A stretch of DNA of 64,000 nucleotides from an uncultured Prevotella sp. (GCA_902464615.1 CABQKA010000009.1:1-64000); one strand, 5' to 3'; positions 24,822 through 33,700 are shown, numbered from the stretch's first letter. Notes: generated by a model from the letters alone, not told the origin. Made by a program: numbers and translations.

Positions 24822-25121
24822 ATGAAGAAAATGATTTTCAGCCTCCTCGCCATCCTGGCCATGACCGGTTGCGGGAAAGGCAGCGTAGACGCCCAATACG
24901 TAGACCTTATCCATAAAGGCACGGAAGCCGTCCGCGAAGCCCCCGACGCCGATGCCGCCGAAAAAGCCGGCGAGAAGTACGACAAAATGTTTGCGGACTT
25001 CGAGGCGCAACATGCCGAAGAACTGCAAGAAAAGAAAGACGACGCAAAAGCCGTAGCACGGATACAGGAAGCCATGCGCGAATACGTGCTGACACGCATC
25101 GGCCGGGCCGACAGCAAATAA
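24822..25121 (+). CDS. small putative lipoprotein
   Basis: A 99-residue protein with a signal peptide and lipobox MTGC (Cys17). A single amphipathic, highly charged helical region follows, rich in Ala, Glu, Asp and Lys (ADAAEKAGEKYDKMF..EEKKDDAKAVARIQEA), so it may form a coiled coil. It is not recognisable as a named family. It lies 58 bases after recA in the same direction, probably in the same transcript, and before a strong convergent hairpin. It is likely anchored in an outer or inner membrane leaflet and faces the periplasm. Confidence 0.7.
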   Translation: MKKMIFSLLAILAMTGCGKGSVDAQYVDLIHKGTEAVREAPDADAAEKAGEKYDKMFADFEAQHAEELQEKKDDAKAVARIQEAMREYVLTRIGRADSK

Positions 25122-25159
25122 AGCCCTCCGCGCGTTAACAAGCGGCCGCCGAAAATCAC

Positions 25160-25208
25160 ATGCGCCCGCCTCACCTTTCCGAATACCGGACGGGAGAGGC
25201 GGGCGCAT
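25160..25208. terminator. convergent hairpin between the recA operon and nitroreductase
   Basis: A perfect 13-bp stem (ATGCGCCCGCCTC with its complement ending at 25208) closes a loop of about 23 bases. There is no T tract, so it may mainly shield the 3' ends of both converging transcripts. Confidence 0.6.
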
Positions 25209-25223
25209 ACCGTTTCCGCACCA

Positions 25224-25964
25224 TTACGCCAAGAACCCCTGACGACGCAACGCTTCGAGAAGCCCGCGGCTCATTTCCTCGCAGTCCTTACGCGTATAAC
25301 GGATATCCGTAAAAATCTGCGCCAACGTCTGCTTATGATTAATGCGCACGAACTCTTGGTTTTCTGGAAGTGCCTCCTTCGCCGCATAATCCCGGTCGAC
25401 AGTATCCGGAGTGACCGGATGGTACGTCTCTTCGTGCAGCACGGCCGAAAGCGGCAAGCGGTCTGTCTGGGGCGGCTCTTCCGCTGGCCAGCCCAGCGTT
25501 ATGGTAGCGACAGGAAACACCAGAGGCGGCAACTGCAGGGTTTCTATGATGTCAAGCGGACGGTAAACCGTCGTACCCAGAAAGCAAAGTCCCAGTCCCT
25601 CCGCCTCGGCCAAGGTGCAGAATGTCTGGCAATAAAGCAGTGCGTCCGTAGCAGCATTCATGAACGAAAGGAAATTGTCATAACCAGGCTCAGCCTGCCG
25701 GCAGCGGCACCACTCCGTCGTGCGGTGATAATCGGCACAGAAAGTAAGGACCACCGGTGCACCGGTGACCATCGGCTGGTTAAAATGGCAAGGAGCCAGC
25801 CTGCGCTTCATCTCGTCCGAACGGGTCACCACCACGCTATAAAGCTGAAGGTTGCCCATAGTCTGCGTGCGCTCAGCCTCTTCGAGAAGAGCGCGGAGCA
25901 ATTGCCCCTCAACGGGACGGTCGGCATATCTGCGCACCGACCGCCGGTTCTTGATAAAATCCAT
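25224..25964 (-). CDS. nitroreductase-family FMN oxidoreductase
   Basis: A 246-residue flavoprotein of the NfsA/FRP-type nitroreductase family. The N-terminal FMN-contacting motif FIKNRRSVRRYADRPV is typical. ERTQTMGNLQLYSVVVTR and the central SFMNAATDALLYCQTFCTLAEAEGLGLCFLG follow, with the C-terminal arm characteristic of the NfsA subgroup. Such enzymes transfer electrons from NAD(P)H to nitro groups, quinones or flavins; the physiological substrate is uncertain. It is a single gene, divergent from glmM. Confidence 0.9.
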   Translation of the reverse strand: MDFIKNRRSVRRYADRPVEGQLLRALLEEAERTQTMGNLQLYSVVVTRSDEMKRRLAPCHFNQPMVTGAPVVLTFCADYHRTTEWCRCRQAEPGYDNFLSFMNAATDALLYCQTFCTLAEAEGLGLCFLGTTVYRPLDIIETLQLPPLVFPVATITLGWPAEEPPQTDRLPLSAVLHEETYHPVTPDTVDRDYAAKEALPENQEFVRINHKQTLAQIFTDIRYTRKDCEEMSRGLLEALRRQGFLA

Positions 25965-25995
25965 AGTCTTTTGTCTTTAAGATAAAGTCAGAAAG

Positions 25996-26003
25996 CAAAA
26001 TTA
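25996..26003 (-). promoter_or_regulatory. -7 box of the nitroreductase gene
   Basis: On the minus strand TAATTTTG matches TAnnTTTG and lies 32 bases before the ATG. No correctly spaced -33 box was found. Confidence 0.5.
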
Positions 26004-26136
26004 CATAAAAGCGGGCAAACCAGACCGACAGAGCGCCAAAAACTGAAGCTCGCACGGCCGGCCGTCAAAAACCGGGAAAAGGATAAAGGCATACTATTTT
26101 TTCAGTTCCATACTATGAATTTTTATCGATTGTTAG

Positions 26137-26144
26137 TATCTTTG
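26137..26144 (+). promoter_or_regulatory. -7 box of glmM
   Basis: TATCTTTG is a perfect -7 box, 59 bases before the glmM ATG, in an AT-rich stretch. No clear -33 TTTG. Confidence 0.6.
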
Positions 26145-26203
26145 TAGCGATAAATAAAGGACATGCCGAAAAAGATACAACGATTTCAAAATACAGTAAT
26201 ACT

Positions 26204-27595
26204 ATGACTTTAATCAAATCCATCTCAGGTTTCCGCGGCACCATCGGAGGCAAGCCGGGAGATACGTTGAACCCGCTGGACATTGCGAAGTCCGTATCGG
26301 CATACGCCAGCCTGCGTGAACGCGTGGTAGGCCCCTACCGCCGCAAGGTTGTCGTGGGCCGCGACGCCCGAATCTCTGGAGAAATGGTTTCCCACGTGGT
26401 ATGCGGCACCCTCATGGGCATGGGCTTCGACGTGCTGAACATCGGCCTGGCTTCGACCCCGACGACGGAACTGGCCGTCACGATGGAGCGCGCCTGCGGC
26501 GGTATCATCATCACCGCCAGCCATAATCCGCGGCAGTGGAACGCGCTGAAGTTCCTCAACGAACACGGAGAGTTCCTCCCGCCCGAAGAAGCCAACGAAG
26601 TGGTGCGCCTGGCCAACAGCTGCGACTTCAAATATGCCGACGTAGACCATTTAGGCTGCTACACGAAAAACTTCTACTTTGACCAGCGCCACATAGACAT
26701 CGTCAAGTATCTCGAACTGGTAGACGTGGAAGCCATCCGGAAAGCCAACTTCCGTGTAGCCATCGATACCGTCAACTCCGTAGGCGGCATCATCCTGCCG
26801 AAACTGCTGGGCCAATTGGGCGTCACGCAAGTGAAAGGCCTCAACCTGGAGCCCACCGGCGACTTCGCGCATAACCCCGAACCGCTCAAAGAGCACCTGA
26901 CAGGCATCTGCAGCCTGATGCACAGCGGACAGTACGACATAGGCTTCTGCGTAGACCCGGACGTAGACCGTCTGGCCATGGTCTGCGAAGACGGCTCGAT
27001 GTTCGGAGAGGAATACACACTGGTAGCCGTAGCCGACTACGTGCTGCAGCACACACCGGGCAACACCGTGTCGAACCTGTCGTCGACCCGCGCCCTGCGC
27101 GACGTCACGGAGAAATACAACTGCCACTACAACCCGGCGGCCGTAGGCGAAGTGAACGTGGTGACCAAGATGAAAGAGACGGGAGCCGTCATCGGCGGCG
27201 AGGGCAACGGCGGCGTCATCTACCCGGCCGCACACTATGGCCGCGACGCGCTGGTCGGCATCGCTTTGGTTCTTACGTATCTGGCCAAGAGTAAGATGAA
27301 AGCCACGGAGCTGCGTGATTCGTTCCCGAAATACTACATTGCCAAGAACCGCATCGACCTTGACCCGAAGACCGACATCTACGCCATCCTGCAAAAGGTC
27401 AAGGAACTGTACAAAGACGAAACCGTCACGGACATCGACGGCGTAAAGATCGACTTTGCCGACAAATGGGTACACCTGCGCAAAAGCAACACGGAACCGA
27501 TCATCCGCGTCTATTCCGAAGCGCACACCATGGAAGAGGCCGATGCCCTCGGCAAGCAGATTATGGACATTGTTTACTCCATGACAAAAGGATAA
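26204..27595 (+). CDS. glmM: phosphoglucosamine mutase
   Basis: A 463-residue alpha-D-phosphohexomutase. The N-terminal ISGFRGTIGGKPGDTLNP is typical of the Bacteroidota GlmM type. The phosphoserine loop is TASHNP with Ser106, the metal-binding loop DPDVDRL, the sugar loop EGNGGVIYP and the phosphate-binding loop RKSNTEPIIRVYSE. GlmM converts glucosamine-6-phosphate to glucosamine-1-phosphate for peptidoglycan and LPS. A phosphomannomutase or phosphoglucomutase activity is possible within the superfamily, but the sequence type favours GlmM. It is monocistronic, and two hairpins follow the stop codon. Confidence 0.93.
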   Translation: MTLIKSISGFRGTIGGKPGDTLNPLDIAKSVSAYASLRERVVGPYRRKVVVGRDARISGEMVSHVVCGTLMGMGFDVLNIGLASTPTTELAVTMERACGGIIITASHNPRQWNALKFLNEHGEFLPPEEANEVVRLANSCDFKYADVDHLGCYTKNFYFDQRHIDIVKYLELVDVEAIRKANFRVAIDTVNSVGGIILPKLLGQLGVTQVKGLNLEPTGDFAHNPEPLKEHLTGICSLMHSGQYDIGFCVDPDVDRLAMVCEDGSMFGEEYTLVAVADYVLQHTPGNTVSNLSSTRALRDVTEKYNCHYNPAAVGEVNVVTKMKETGAVIGGEGNGGVIYPAAHYGRDALVGIALVLTYLAKSKMKATELRDSFPKYYIAKNRIDLDPKTDIYAILQKVKELYKDETVTDIDGVKIDFADKWVHLRKSNTEPIIRVYSEAHTMEEADALGKQIMDIVYSMTKG

Positions 27596-27653
27596 ATAGA
27601 GGAGAAGGACCGTGGCAGGGCAAGCAGCATACCTTGCCGCCCGGCGGTCCTTG
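27596..27653 (+). terminator. hairpin downstream of glmM
   Basis: Nested arms GGACCG/CGGTCC and GGGCAAG/CTTGCC form a branched-free hairpin just past the glmM stop codon, followed by a pyrimidine-rich stretch (TTGTCCCGCTCTCTCTCC). Confidence 0.55.
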
Positions 27654-27670
27654 TCCCGCTCTCTCTCCTT

Positions 27671-27711
27671 AAGGCTTGTGCGGTGACCGGCTGTCACCAC
27701 ACAAGCCTTCC
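27671..27711. terminator. second strong hairpin downstream of glmM
   Basis: Arms AAGGCTTGTGCGGTGAC and GTCACCACACAAGCCTT pair over 17 positions with one mismatch and a 5-base loop. No T run follows. It may be a back-up terminator or a structured 3' end. Confidence 0.55.
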
Positions 27712-27819
27712 TTAAATAAGGAACATACCCAACCGCGGCACAAACTGCCGGCGCTCATTTGTTTCAGCCCGCACCCTGGTCCCAGAATTAACGGGACAGA
27801 CAAACGCGATGACTGTCAC

Positions 27820-27868
27820 AGAAAAAGTTCCGGGACCATAAGGACAGTCCGTTTTCCGGAACTTTTCC
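27820..27868. repeat. long inverted repeat upstream of the sulfatase
   Basis: AAAAGTTCCGG and CCGGAACTTTT form an 11-bp perfect stem, with inner GGAC/GTCC pairing around ATAAGGACA. Flanking A and T residues would let it end transcription in either direction. It lies about 100 bases before the sulfatase start, with no promoter box seen between, so the sulfatase promoter is unresolved. Confidence 0.55.
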
Positions 27869-27967
27869 TAAATCAGCCCGTTACCCATACGGCCGCATCC
27901 ACAGACAACAAACCGACGCCTCTAACCATCGGCGGAAGTCCCTCCTACACAACAAACCAACAACAAC

Positions 27968-29503
27968 ATGAAGAAAAACCTACTCCTGCTACTCCCCATG
28001 CTTCCAGCCGCCGTGGCCGGACAAGGCCGGTACAACATCGTCTACATCATGACAGACGACCACACGGCACAAATGATGAGCTGCTATGACAAACGCTACG
28101 TGGAAACCCCCAACCTGGACCGCATCGCGGCCGACGGCGTGAAGTTCGTCAACAGCTATGTGGCCAACTCCCTCTCCGGCCCAAGCCGCGCCTGCATGCT
28201 GACCGGAAAACACAGCCACAAGAACGGATTCACCAACAACGAGCACGGCATCTTCGACGGTTCCCAGCAGACCATGCCCAAGCTGATGCAGCAGGCCGGA
28301 TACCAGACAGCCCTCATCGGAAAATGGCATCTGGTCAGCCTCCCGACCGGCTTCGACTACTGGAACATCATCCCCGAACAGGGAAACTACTACAACCCCA
28401 GCTTCATCACCATGGACAACGACACGGTGACGGAGCGCGGCTACCTCACCAACATCATCACCGACAAAAGCATCGCATGGATGGAGCACCAGCGCGACCG
28501 CAGCAAGCCCTTCATCCTCTTCATCCACCACAAGGCATGCCACCGGAACTGGCTGCCGGAAATGAAATACCTGACGGCCTACGAAGACAAGACTTTCGCA
28601 CTGCCCGAAACATTCTACGACGACTACGAAGGCCGCACTGCCGCCCAGCAGCAGCAAATGAGCATCGCCCGCGACATGGACATCGTCTACGACAATAAAA
28701 TATACCGGCCGGGCATGCGCACCCCCCTGGCCCCCACATACCTGTCCATGATCAAGCGGATGGACAAAGACGACATGCTCCGCTACTGCTACGTCTACGA
28801 CAGCATCACGAACGACTTCCTCAACCGCCGCCTTGAAGGCAAGGCACTGGCCGAATTCAAGTACCAGCGCTACATGCGCGACTACGCCAAGGTGCTGAAA
28901 AGCCTGGACGACAACGTTGGCCGCGTGCTCGACTATCTGGAAGAGAAAGGAATGATGGACTCCACCCTCGTCGTCTACACTTCCGACCAAGGATTCTACA
29001 TGGGCGAGCACGGATGGTTCGACAAGCGCTTCATGTATGAAGAGTCGCTCTCCACGCCGCTGGTCATGCACCTGCCCAAAGGGCTTGAGGCACGCGGCGA
29101 CATTCAGGAGATGGTACAGAACATTGACTACGCTCCGACTTTCCTCGAACTGGCCGGCGTGAAACCGCCCAAAGACATTCAGGGCGTCTCGCTGCTCCCC
29201 CTGCTCGAAGGCAAGCACCCGCGCAACTGGCGTAAATCCATCTACTACCACTTCTACGAATATCCCGCAGAACACATGGTGAAACGCCACTACGGCGTGC
29301 GCACAGACCGCTACAAGCTGATCCATTTCTACAACGACATCGACAAGTGGGAACTCTACGACCTGGAAAATGACCCGCACGAACTGCACAACCTCTACGG
29401 GCAGCCGGGCATGGAAAAGGTGACGAAACAGCTGCGCCGCGAACTGAAAAAGCTGCAAGAGGAATACGACGACCCCATACGCGAGCAATACCCACTGAAC
29501 TAA
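27968..29503 (+). CDS. secreted sulfatase (S1 family, serine type)
   Basis: A 511-residue sulfatase with a signal peptide (MKKNLLLLLPMLPAAVAGQ). The signature SGPSRACMLTG carries Ser70, the residue converted to formylglycine by an anaerobic sulfatase-maturating enzyme. Metal ligands come from IMTDDHTAQMMSCY near the N-terminus and TSDQGFYMGEHGWFDK later. The C-terminus has the usual RYKLIHFYNDIDKWELYDLENDPHELHNL. Such enzymes remove sulfate from host glycans such as mucin or heparin-type sugars. The N-acetylglucosamine-6-sulfatase-like (S1_11) group is my best guess, not proven. It is monocistronic, followed by a terminator. Confidence 0.92.
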   Translation: MKKNLLLLLPMLPAAVAGQGRYNIVYIMTDDHTAQMMSCYDKRYVETPNLDRIAADGVKFVNSYVANSLSGPSRACMLTGKHSHKNGFTNNEHGIFDGSQQTMPKLMQQAGYQTALIGKWHLVSLPTGFDYWNIIPEQGNYYNPSFITMDNDTVTERGYLTNIITDKSIAWMEHQRDRSKPFILFIHHKACHRNWLPEMKYLTAYEDKTFALPETFYDDYEGRTAAQQQQMSIARDMDIVYDNKIYRPGMRTPLAPTYLSMIKRMDKDDMLRYCYVYDSITNDFLNRRLEGKALAEFKYQRYMRDYAKVLKSLDDNVGRVLDYLEEKGMMDSTLVVYTSDQGFYMGEHGWFDKRFMYEESLSTPLVMHLPKGLEARGDIQEMVQNIDYAPTFLELAGVKPPKDIQGVSLLPLLEGKHPRNWRKSIYYHFYEYPAEHMVKRHYGVRTDRYKLIHFYNDIDKWELYDLENDPHELHNLYGQPGMEKVTKQLRRELKKLQEEYDDPIREQYPLN

Positions 29504-29513
29504 AGCGGCGGGC

Positions 29514-29572
29514 AACGGGCCTTAGTCCCGGAAATACGGGCCTTAGCCCAGGAAAAAATTCCCTTAGCGGCG
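29514..29572. repeat. 21-bp repeat array C
   Basis: Units CTTAGTCCCG, CTTAGCCCAG and CTTAGCGGC start at 29521, 29542 and 29563, exactly 21 bases apart. The array begins about 10 bases past the sulfatase stop codon. Confidence 0.85.
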
Positions 29573-29632
29573 TGCCGGCCGCGGCCTGTAAAAGGCATGC
29601 CGCCCAAAAGCGGAAGGAAAACCTCACAATAC

Positions 29633-29668
29633 GGCAGGGCTGCCAGAAAAAGGCAGCCTTGCCTTTTT
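29633..29668 (+). terminator. terminator of the sulfatase gene
   Basis: GGCAGGGCTGCC pairs with GGCAGCCTTGCC (one G-U pair) around AGAAAAA, followed by TTTTT. Confidence 0.85.
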
Positions 29669-29894
29669 CGTGTTCCCCATCCGGCAGCGCAAAGGCCGGC
29701 CGGCAGAAACTATGCCGGAAATGAAAGCCGGAAACCCATCCGGGAAAGGGCATAAGTGGCTGACTTTCTACACCGTAGTTATCCTTTTTGGACAACTTTC
29801 TCCAAGCCAAAGAGAGCTATACAATTCATTATCAATAATATAGAAATTCGATACGAGAAACTTTCCCGGAAAAACAAAAGTTTGTCGTTATCCT

Positions 29895-29926
29895 TTTGGC
29901 TGCCCCGAAACTTATCCGTAGCTTTG
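29895..29926 (+). promoter_or_regulatory. promoter of the ribonucleotide reductase gene
   Basis: TTTG (29895-29898), 20 bases, then TAGCTTTG (29919-29926): a full Bacteroidota promoter. It puts the transcript start about 70 bases before ATG 30002 and argues against the longer upstream frame. Confidence 0.75.
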
Positions 29927-30001
29927 CACACGCTCCGGTTTTCTTTACGGAAAGACAAACCCGGCGCCAGCCTTACAGAATATTCAAGCACAACAATAAT
30001 C

Positions 30002-32554
30002 ATGGAAAAGAAGCATTACAGTTACGACGAGGCCTTCCAAGCCTCGCTCGGATACTTCAACGGCGACGAACTTGCCGCACGGGTCTGGGTAAACAAATAC
30101 GCCATGAAAGACTCCTTCGGCAACATCTTTGAAAAGTCGCCCGAAGACATGCACTGGCGCCTGGCCCGCGAAATCGGACGCATCGAATCCCGATACCCGA
30201 ATCCGCTCAGCACGGAAGAAATATTCGCCCTGCTGGACCACTTCCGCTACATCATCCCCGCCGGCAGCCCCATGACGGGCATAGGGAACGACCAGCAGAT
30301 CGCATCGCTCTCCAACTGCTTCGTCATCGGCCTGGACGGCAATACGGACTCCTACGGCGCCATCCTGAAAGAGGACGAAGAGCAGGTGCAACTCATGAAA
30401 CGCCGCGGCGGCGTGGGCCACGACATGTCCGAAATCCGCCCCAAAGGTTCACCGGTCAAAAACTCAGCCCTCACCTCGACCGGGCTGGTCCCCTTCATGG
30501 AACGTTACAGCAACTCCACCCGCGAAGTGGCGCAGGACGGCCGCCGCGGCGCCCTGATGCTCTCCGTCAGCATCAAGCACCCGGACGCCGAAGCCTTCAT
30601 CGACGCCAAAATGACAGAGGGAAAAGTGACGGGCGCCAACGTATCCGTAAAAATCGACGACGAATTCATGCGTTGCGCCATAGCGGGCAAACCCTACCGG
30701 CAGCAGTACCCCATCACGGGCGAGAACCCCATGGTAGCCAAAGACATCGACGCCGCGGCCCTATGGAAGAAAATCGTACACAACGCTTGGAAAAGCGCCG
30801 AACCGGGCGTCCTCTTCTGGGACACCATCCTGCGCGAAAGCATCCCCGACTGCTACGCGGACCTGGGCTTCCGCACCACCTCAACGAACCCTTGCGGCGA
30901 AATTCCCCTTTGCCCTTATGACAGCTGCCGCCTGCTGGCCATCAACCTTTACTCCTACGTGAAAGCCCCCTTCACACCCGAAGCCTCGTTCGACTTCGAC
31001 TTGTTCAAGGCACACATCCGCAAGGCGCAACGCATCATGGACGACATCATCGACCTGGAACAGGAAAAGATAGAGCTGATCCTCAAAAAGATAGACAGCG
31101 ACCCACAAAGCGAGGAAGTGAAACACACCGAGCGCCACCTGTGGGAGAAAATCAGCCGGAAAACCGGCATGGGCCGCCGCACCGGCGTAGGCATCACCGC
31201 CGAGGGCGACATGCTCGCCGCCATGGGCCTGCGCTACGGCACACAGGAAGCTACGGACTTTGCCGTCAAGGTGCAGCGCACGCTGGCTCTGGCAGCCTAC
31301 GCTTCATCCGTCGAGATGGCACGCGAACGCGGAGCCTTTGAAATCTACGACGCCGAGCGCGAAGCGGAAAACCCCTTCGTCTGCCGCATCAAGGAAGCCG
31401 ACCCGCAACTCTACGAAGAAATGCGGCAATACGGACGCCGCAACATCGCCTGCCTGACCATTGCGCCGACGGGCACCACCAGCCTCATGACCCAGACTAC
31501 AAGCGGCATAGAACCGGTGTTCCTCCCCGTCTATAAACGCCGGCGTAAAGTCAACCCCAACGACCCCAAGGTACACGTGGACTTCGTGGACGAGACGGGC
31601 GACGCTTTCGAGGAATACATCGTCTACCACCACAAATTCCTGACCTGGATGCGGGTGAACCACATCGACACCGAGAAGAAATACACCCAAGAAGAGATAG
31701 ACCGCCTCGTGGCCCAGTCGCCCTACTTCAAGGCTACGGCCAACGACGTGGACTGGCTCATGAAGGTAAAAATGCAGGGAGCCATCCAGAAATGGGTAGA
31801 CCACTCGATCAGCGTGACAGTAAACCTCCCGAACGCGGTAGACGAGGAGCTGGTCAACCAACTTTACATCGAAGCCTGGAAAAGCGGATGCAAGGGCTGC
31901 ACCATATACCGCGACGGCTCGCGCTCCGGCGTCATGATCAGCGTAAAGAAAAAGGAGGAAAAACCAAAAGAAGAGAAGCTGCTCCCGCCCTGCCAGCCGC
32001 CAGAAGTCGTGGAACGGCGTCCTGACGTCCTGGAGTGCGACGTCGTTCGTTTCCAGAACAATAAAGAGAAATGGGTGGCCTTTGTCGGGCTGCTCGACGG
32101 GCGCCCCTACGAAATCTTCACCGGACTCCAAGACGACGAAGAAGGCATCGTACTGCCCAAGACCGTCACCAAGGGCCGCATCATCAAACACTACAATCCC
32201 GACGGCACGAAACGCTACGACTTCCAGTTTGAAAACAAGCGTGGGTACAAGACCACGGTCGAAGGACTCTCCGAGAAATTCAACAAGGAATATTGGAACT
32301 ACGCGAAACTCATCTCCGGCGTGCTCCGTTACCGCATGCCCTTGGAGAACGTCATCAAGCTCGTCGGCTCGCTCCAGCTTGAAAGCGAAAACATCAACAC
32401 GTGGAAAGTCGGCGTGGAGCGCGCCTTGAAAAAGTACATCAGCGACGGCACGGAAGTTCACGGGCAAAAATGCCCGAACTGCGGTCACGAGTCGCTTGTC
32501 TACCAGGAAGGATGCCTTATCTGCAAACACTGCGGTGCCAGCCGTTGCGGATAA
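30002..32554 (+). CDS. nrdJ: adenosylcobalamin-dependent (class II) ribonucleoside-diphosphate reductase
   Basis: An 850-residue vitamin B12-dependent ribonucleotide reductase, making deoxyribonucleotides without oxygen. Cys106 lies in ASLSNCFVIGL. The active-site loop is TNPCGEIPL around residue 296, and the barrel motif APTGTTSLMTQTTSGIEPVF follows. Residues of about 661-810 form the TSCPD-type C-terminal domain. Residues 821-850 are a zinc-ribbon-like tail (CPNCGH..CLICKHCGASRCG) carrying the redox cysteines. The frame is open 82 codons upstream, but ATG 30002 (MEKKHYSYDE) follows the promoter and gives the family length. No NrdR box was recognised. Confidence 0.93.
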   Translation: MEKKHYSYDEAFQASLGYFNGDELAARVWVNKYAMKDSFGNIFEKSPEDMHWRLAREIGRIESRYPNPLSTEEIFALLDHFRYIIPAGSPMTGIGNDQQIASLSNCFVIGLDGNTDSYGAILKEDEEQVQLMKRRGGVGHDMSEIRPKGSPVKNSALTSTGLVPFMERYSNSTREVAQDGRRGALMLSVSIKHPDAEAFIDAKMTEGKVTGANVSVKIDDEFMRCAIAGKPYRQQYPITGENPMVAKDIDAAALWKKIVHNAWKSAEPGVLFWDTILRESIPDCYADLGFRTTSTNPCGEIPLCPYDSCRLLAINLYSYVKAPFTPEASFDFDLFKAHIRKAQRIMDDIIDLEQEKIELILKKIDSDPQSEEVKHTERHLWEKISRKTGMGRRTGVGITAEGDMLAAMGLRYGTQEATDFAVKVQRTLALAAYASSVEMARERGAFEIYDAEREAENPFVCRIKEADPQLYEEMRQYGRRNIACLTIAPTGTTSLMTQTTSGIEPVFLPVYKRRRKVNPNDPKVHVDFVDETGDAFEEYIVYHHKFLTWMRVNHIDTEKKYTQEEIDRLVAQSPYFKATANDVDWLMKVKMQGAIQKWVDHSISVTVNLPNAVDEELVNQLYIEAWKSGCKGCTIYRDGSRSGVMISVKKKEEKPKEEKLLPPCQPPEVVERRPDVLECDVVRFQNNKEKWVAFVGLLDGRPYEIFTGLQDDEEGIVLPKTVTKGRIIKHYNPDGTKRYDFQFENKRGYKTTVEGLSEKFNKEYWNYAKLISGVLRYRMPLENVIKLVGSLQLESENINTWKVGVERALKKYISDGTEVHGQKCPNCGHESLVYQEGCLICKHCGASRCG

Positions 32555-32588
32555 GTCGTCCGTCCCAAGCCCAAACCACCTATAATAC

Positions 32589-32634
32589 GACCGTCCGCCC
32601 GAACCGGCCAAAGCGCCGGCACAGGCGGACGGTC
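32589..32634 (+). terminator. terminator of the ribonucleotide reductase gene
   Basis: A perfect 11-bp stem GACCGTCCGCC/GGCGGACGGTC with an inner CCGGC/GCCGG stem. It lacks a strong T tract and ends 29 bases before the FolB-HAD start codon, so some read-through is likely. Confidence 0.65.
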
Positions 32635-32662
32635 TCCCATTCCATATCCTGCATCTATACCC

Positions 32663-33700
32663 ATGCACATCACCCACACCCGCATACGCCTGGACAACAT
32701 CAGGCTTTACGCCTACCACGGCGTCCTACCCCAAGAGCAGACAGTCGGAGCGGATTACTCCGTCAGCCTTACGCTGCAACTCACCGGAGCCTCTGCCGCT
32801 GTTTTCGGAGACCGCATTGAGGGTACCGTCAACTATGCTGACGTCTACCGCATCGTAAGACACGAAATGTCGCGCCCCTCCGCCTTACTGGAGCACGTGG
32901 CAGGCCGCATCCTCCAAAGCCTCTTCGACACATTCCAACGTATTGAAGAAGCGGAAATTGAGGTGCGCAAGCTCAACCCTCCCATGGAGGCCGATTGCGA
33001 CGGGGCCGCCGTGAAGCTACGTGCCAGCCGCTATGCTCCGCCCGCCCGCCTGCGGCTTCTTGTCCTGGACTTCGACGGTACGCTTGCGGACACGGCGGCC
33101 GGCATCGTAGCCACCATGACGGCTACTTTCCAGGAAATGCACTGGCCACTGCCTCCTGCCGAAGCCATCCGGGCCACCATCGGGCTGCCACTGGAAGTCA
33201 GCATCGCCCGCCTGGCGGACTTGGAACCGGGAGCAACTCTGCAAACAGCCGTAGACCTTTACCGCAGGCTGTTTGAGACACTCGGCACACAGGCCGTTAC
33301 CGCGTTCCCACACGTCCGGGAAACGCTGCAAATGGCACATGAAAAAGGCATCACCGTCGCCATTGCCACCAGCCGCGGAAGCCTTTCCGTCCGTGCCCTG
33401 TGCAAGCAATTGGGTCTGGCGCCTTATATAGATGACTACGTCGCAGCAGACGATGTAGCGCAGAAAAAGCCGGCGCCGGATGCCGTATTGCTTCTGTTGC
33501 AAAAGACCGGGATACGGCCAGAAGAGACACTTGTCGTCGGCGACACGTCCTACGACATAGAGATGGGAATAGCCGCCGGCTGCGCAACATGCGGCGTCAC
33601 GTATGGCAATCACGACCGCGGGCGTCTCGCCTCCGCCGGCCGGTTGATCGATGATTTTCACCAGCTCTCGGGTCCCGACGGTTCGTTTCCACTGCCCTAA
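32663..33700 (+). CDS. folB: FolB-HAD fusion: dihydroneopterin aldolase plus phosphatase
   Basis: A 345-residue two-domain protein in one uninterrupted frame. Residues of about 7-120 are a dihydroneopterin aldolase (AYHGVLPQEQTVGADYSVSL; the conserved lysine region VRKLNPPM), which cleaves dihydroneopterin in folate synthesis. Residues of about 131-335 are a HAD-superfamily phosphatase of the phosphoglycolate phosphatase-like type. Its motif I is LVLDFDGTLADT with Asp136 and Asp138, motif II IATSRG, motif III KKPAPD and motif IV VVGDTSYDIEMG. The order is unusual. The HAD part may remove the phosphate from dihydroneopterin monophosphate, the step just before FolB; that is inference. It ends 30 bases from the converging thiF. 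Confidence 0.88.
   Translation: MHITHTRIRLDNIRLYAYHGVLPQEQTVGADYSVSLTLQLTGASAAVFGDRIEGTVNYADVYRIVRHEMSRPSALLEHVAGRILQSLFDTFQRIEEAEIEVRKLNPPMEADCDGAAVKLRASRYAPPARLRLLVLDFDGTLADTAAGIVATMTATFQEMHWPLPPAEAIRATIGLPLEVSIARLADLEPGATLQTAVDLYRRLFETLGTQAVTAFPHVRETLQMAHEKGITVAIATSRGSLSVRALCKQLGLAPYIDDYVAADDVAQKKPAPDAVLLLLQKTGIRPEETLVVGDTSYDIEMGIAAGCATCGVTYGNHDRGRLASAGRLIDDFHQLSGPDGSFPLP

Larger units (their letters stand above)
29504..30001. other. 498-base region between sulfatase and ribonucleotide reductase
   Basis: No gene is convincing here. The open frame from 29756 that runs into the reductase gene is an upstream extension without similarity, and the promoter lies inside it. The region holds repeat array C, a sulfatase terminator and the reductase promoter. 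The 29670-29890 part is an AT-rich spacer where I see nothing specific; I looked for a cobalamin riboswitch and did not find one. Confidence 0.55.

Noticed and set aside
29669..29918. Cobalamin riboswitch upstream of the B12-dependent reductase
   Set aside because: The conserved B12 box and core blocks are absent, and the promoter leaves a leader of only about 70 bases.
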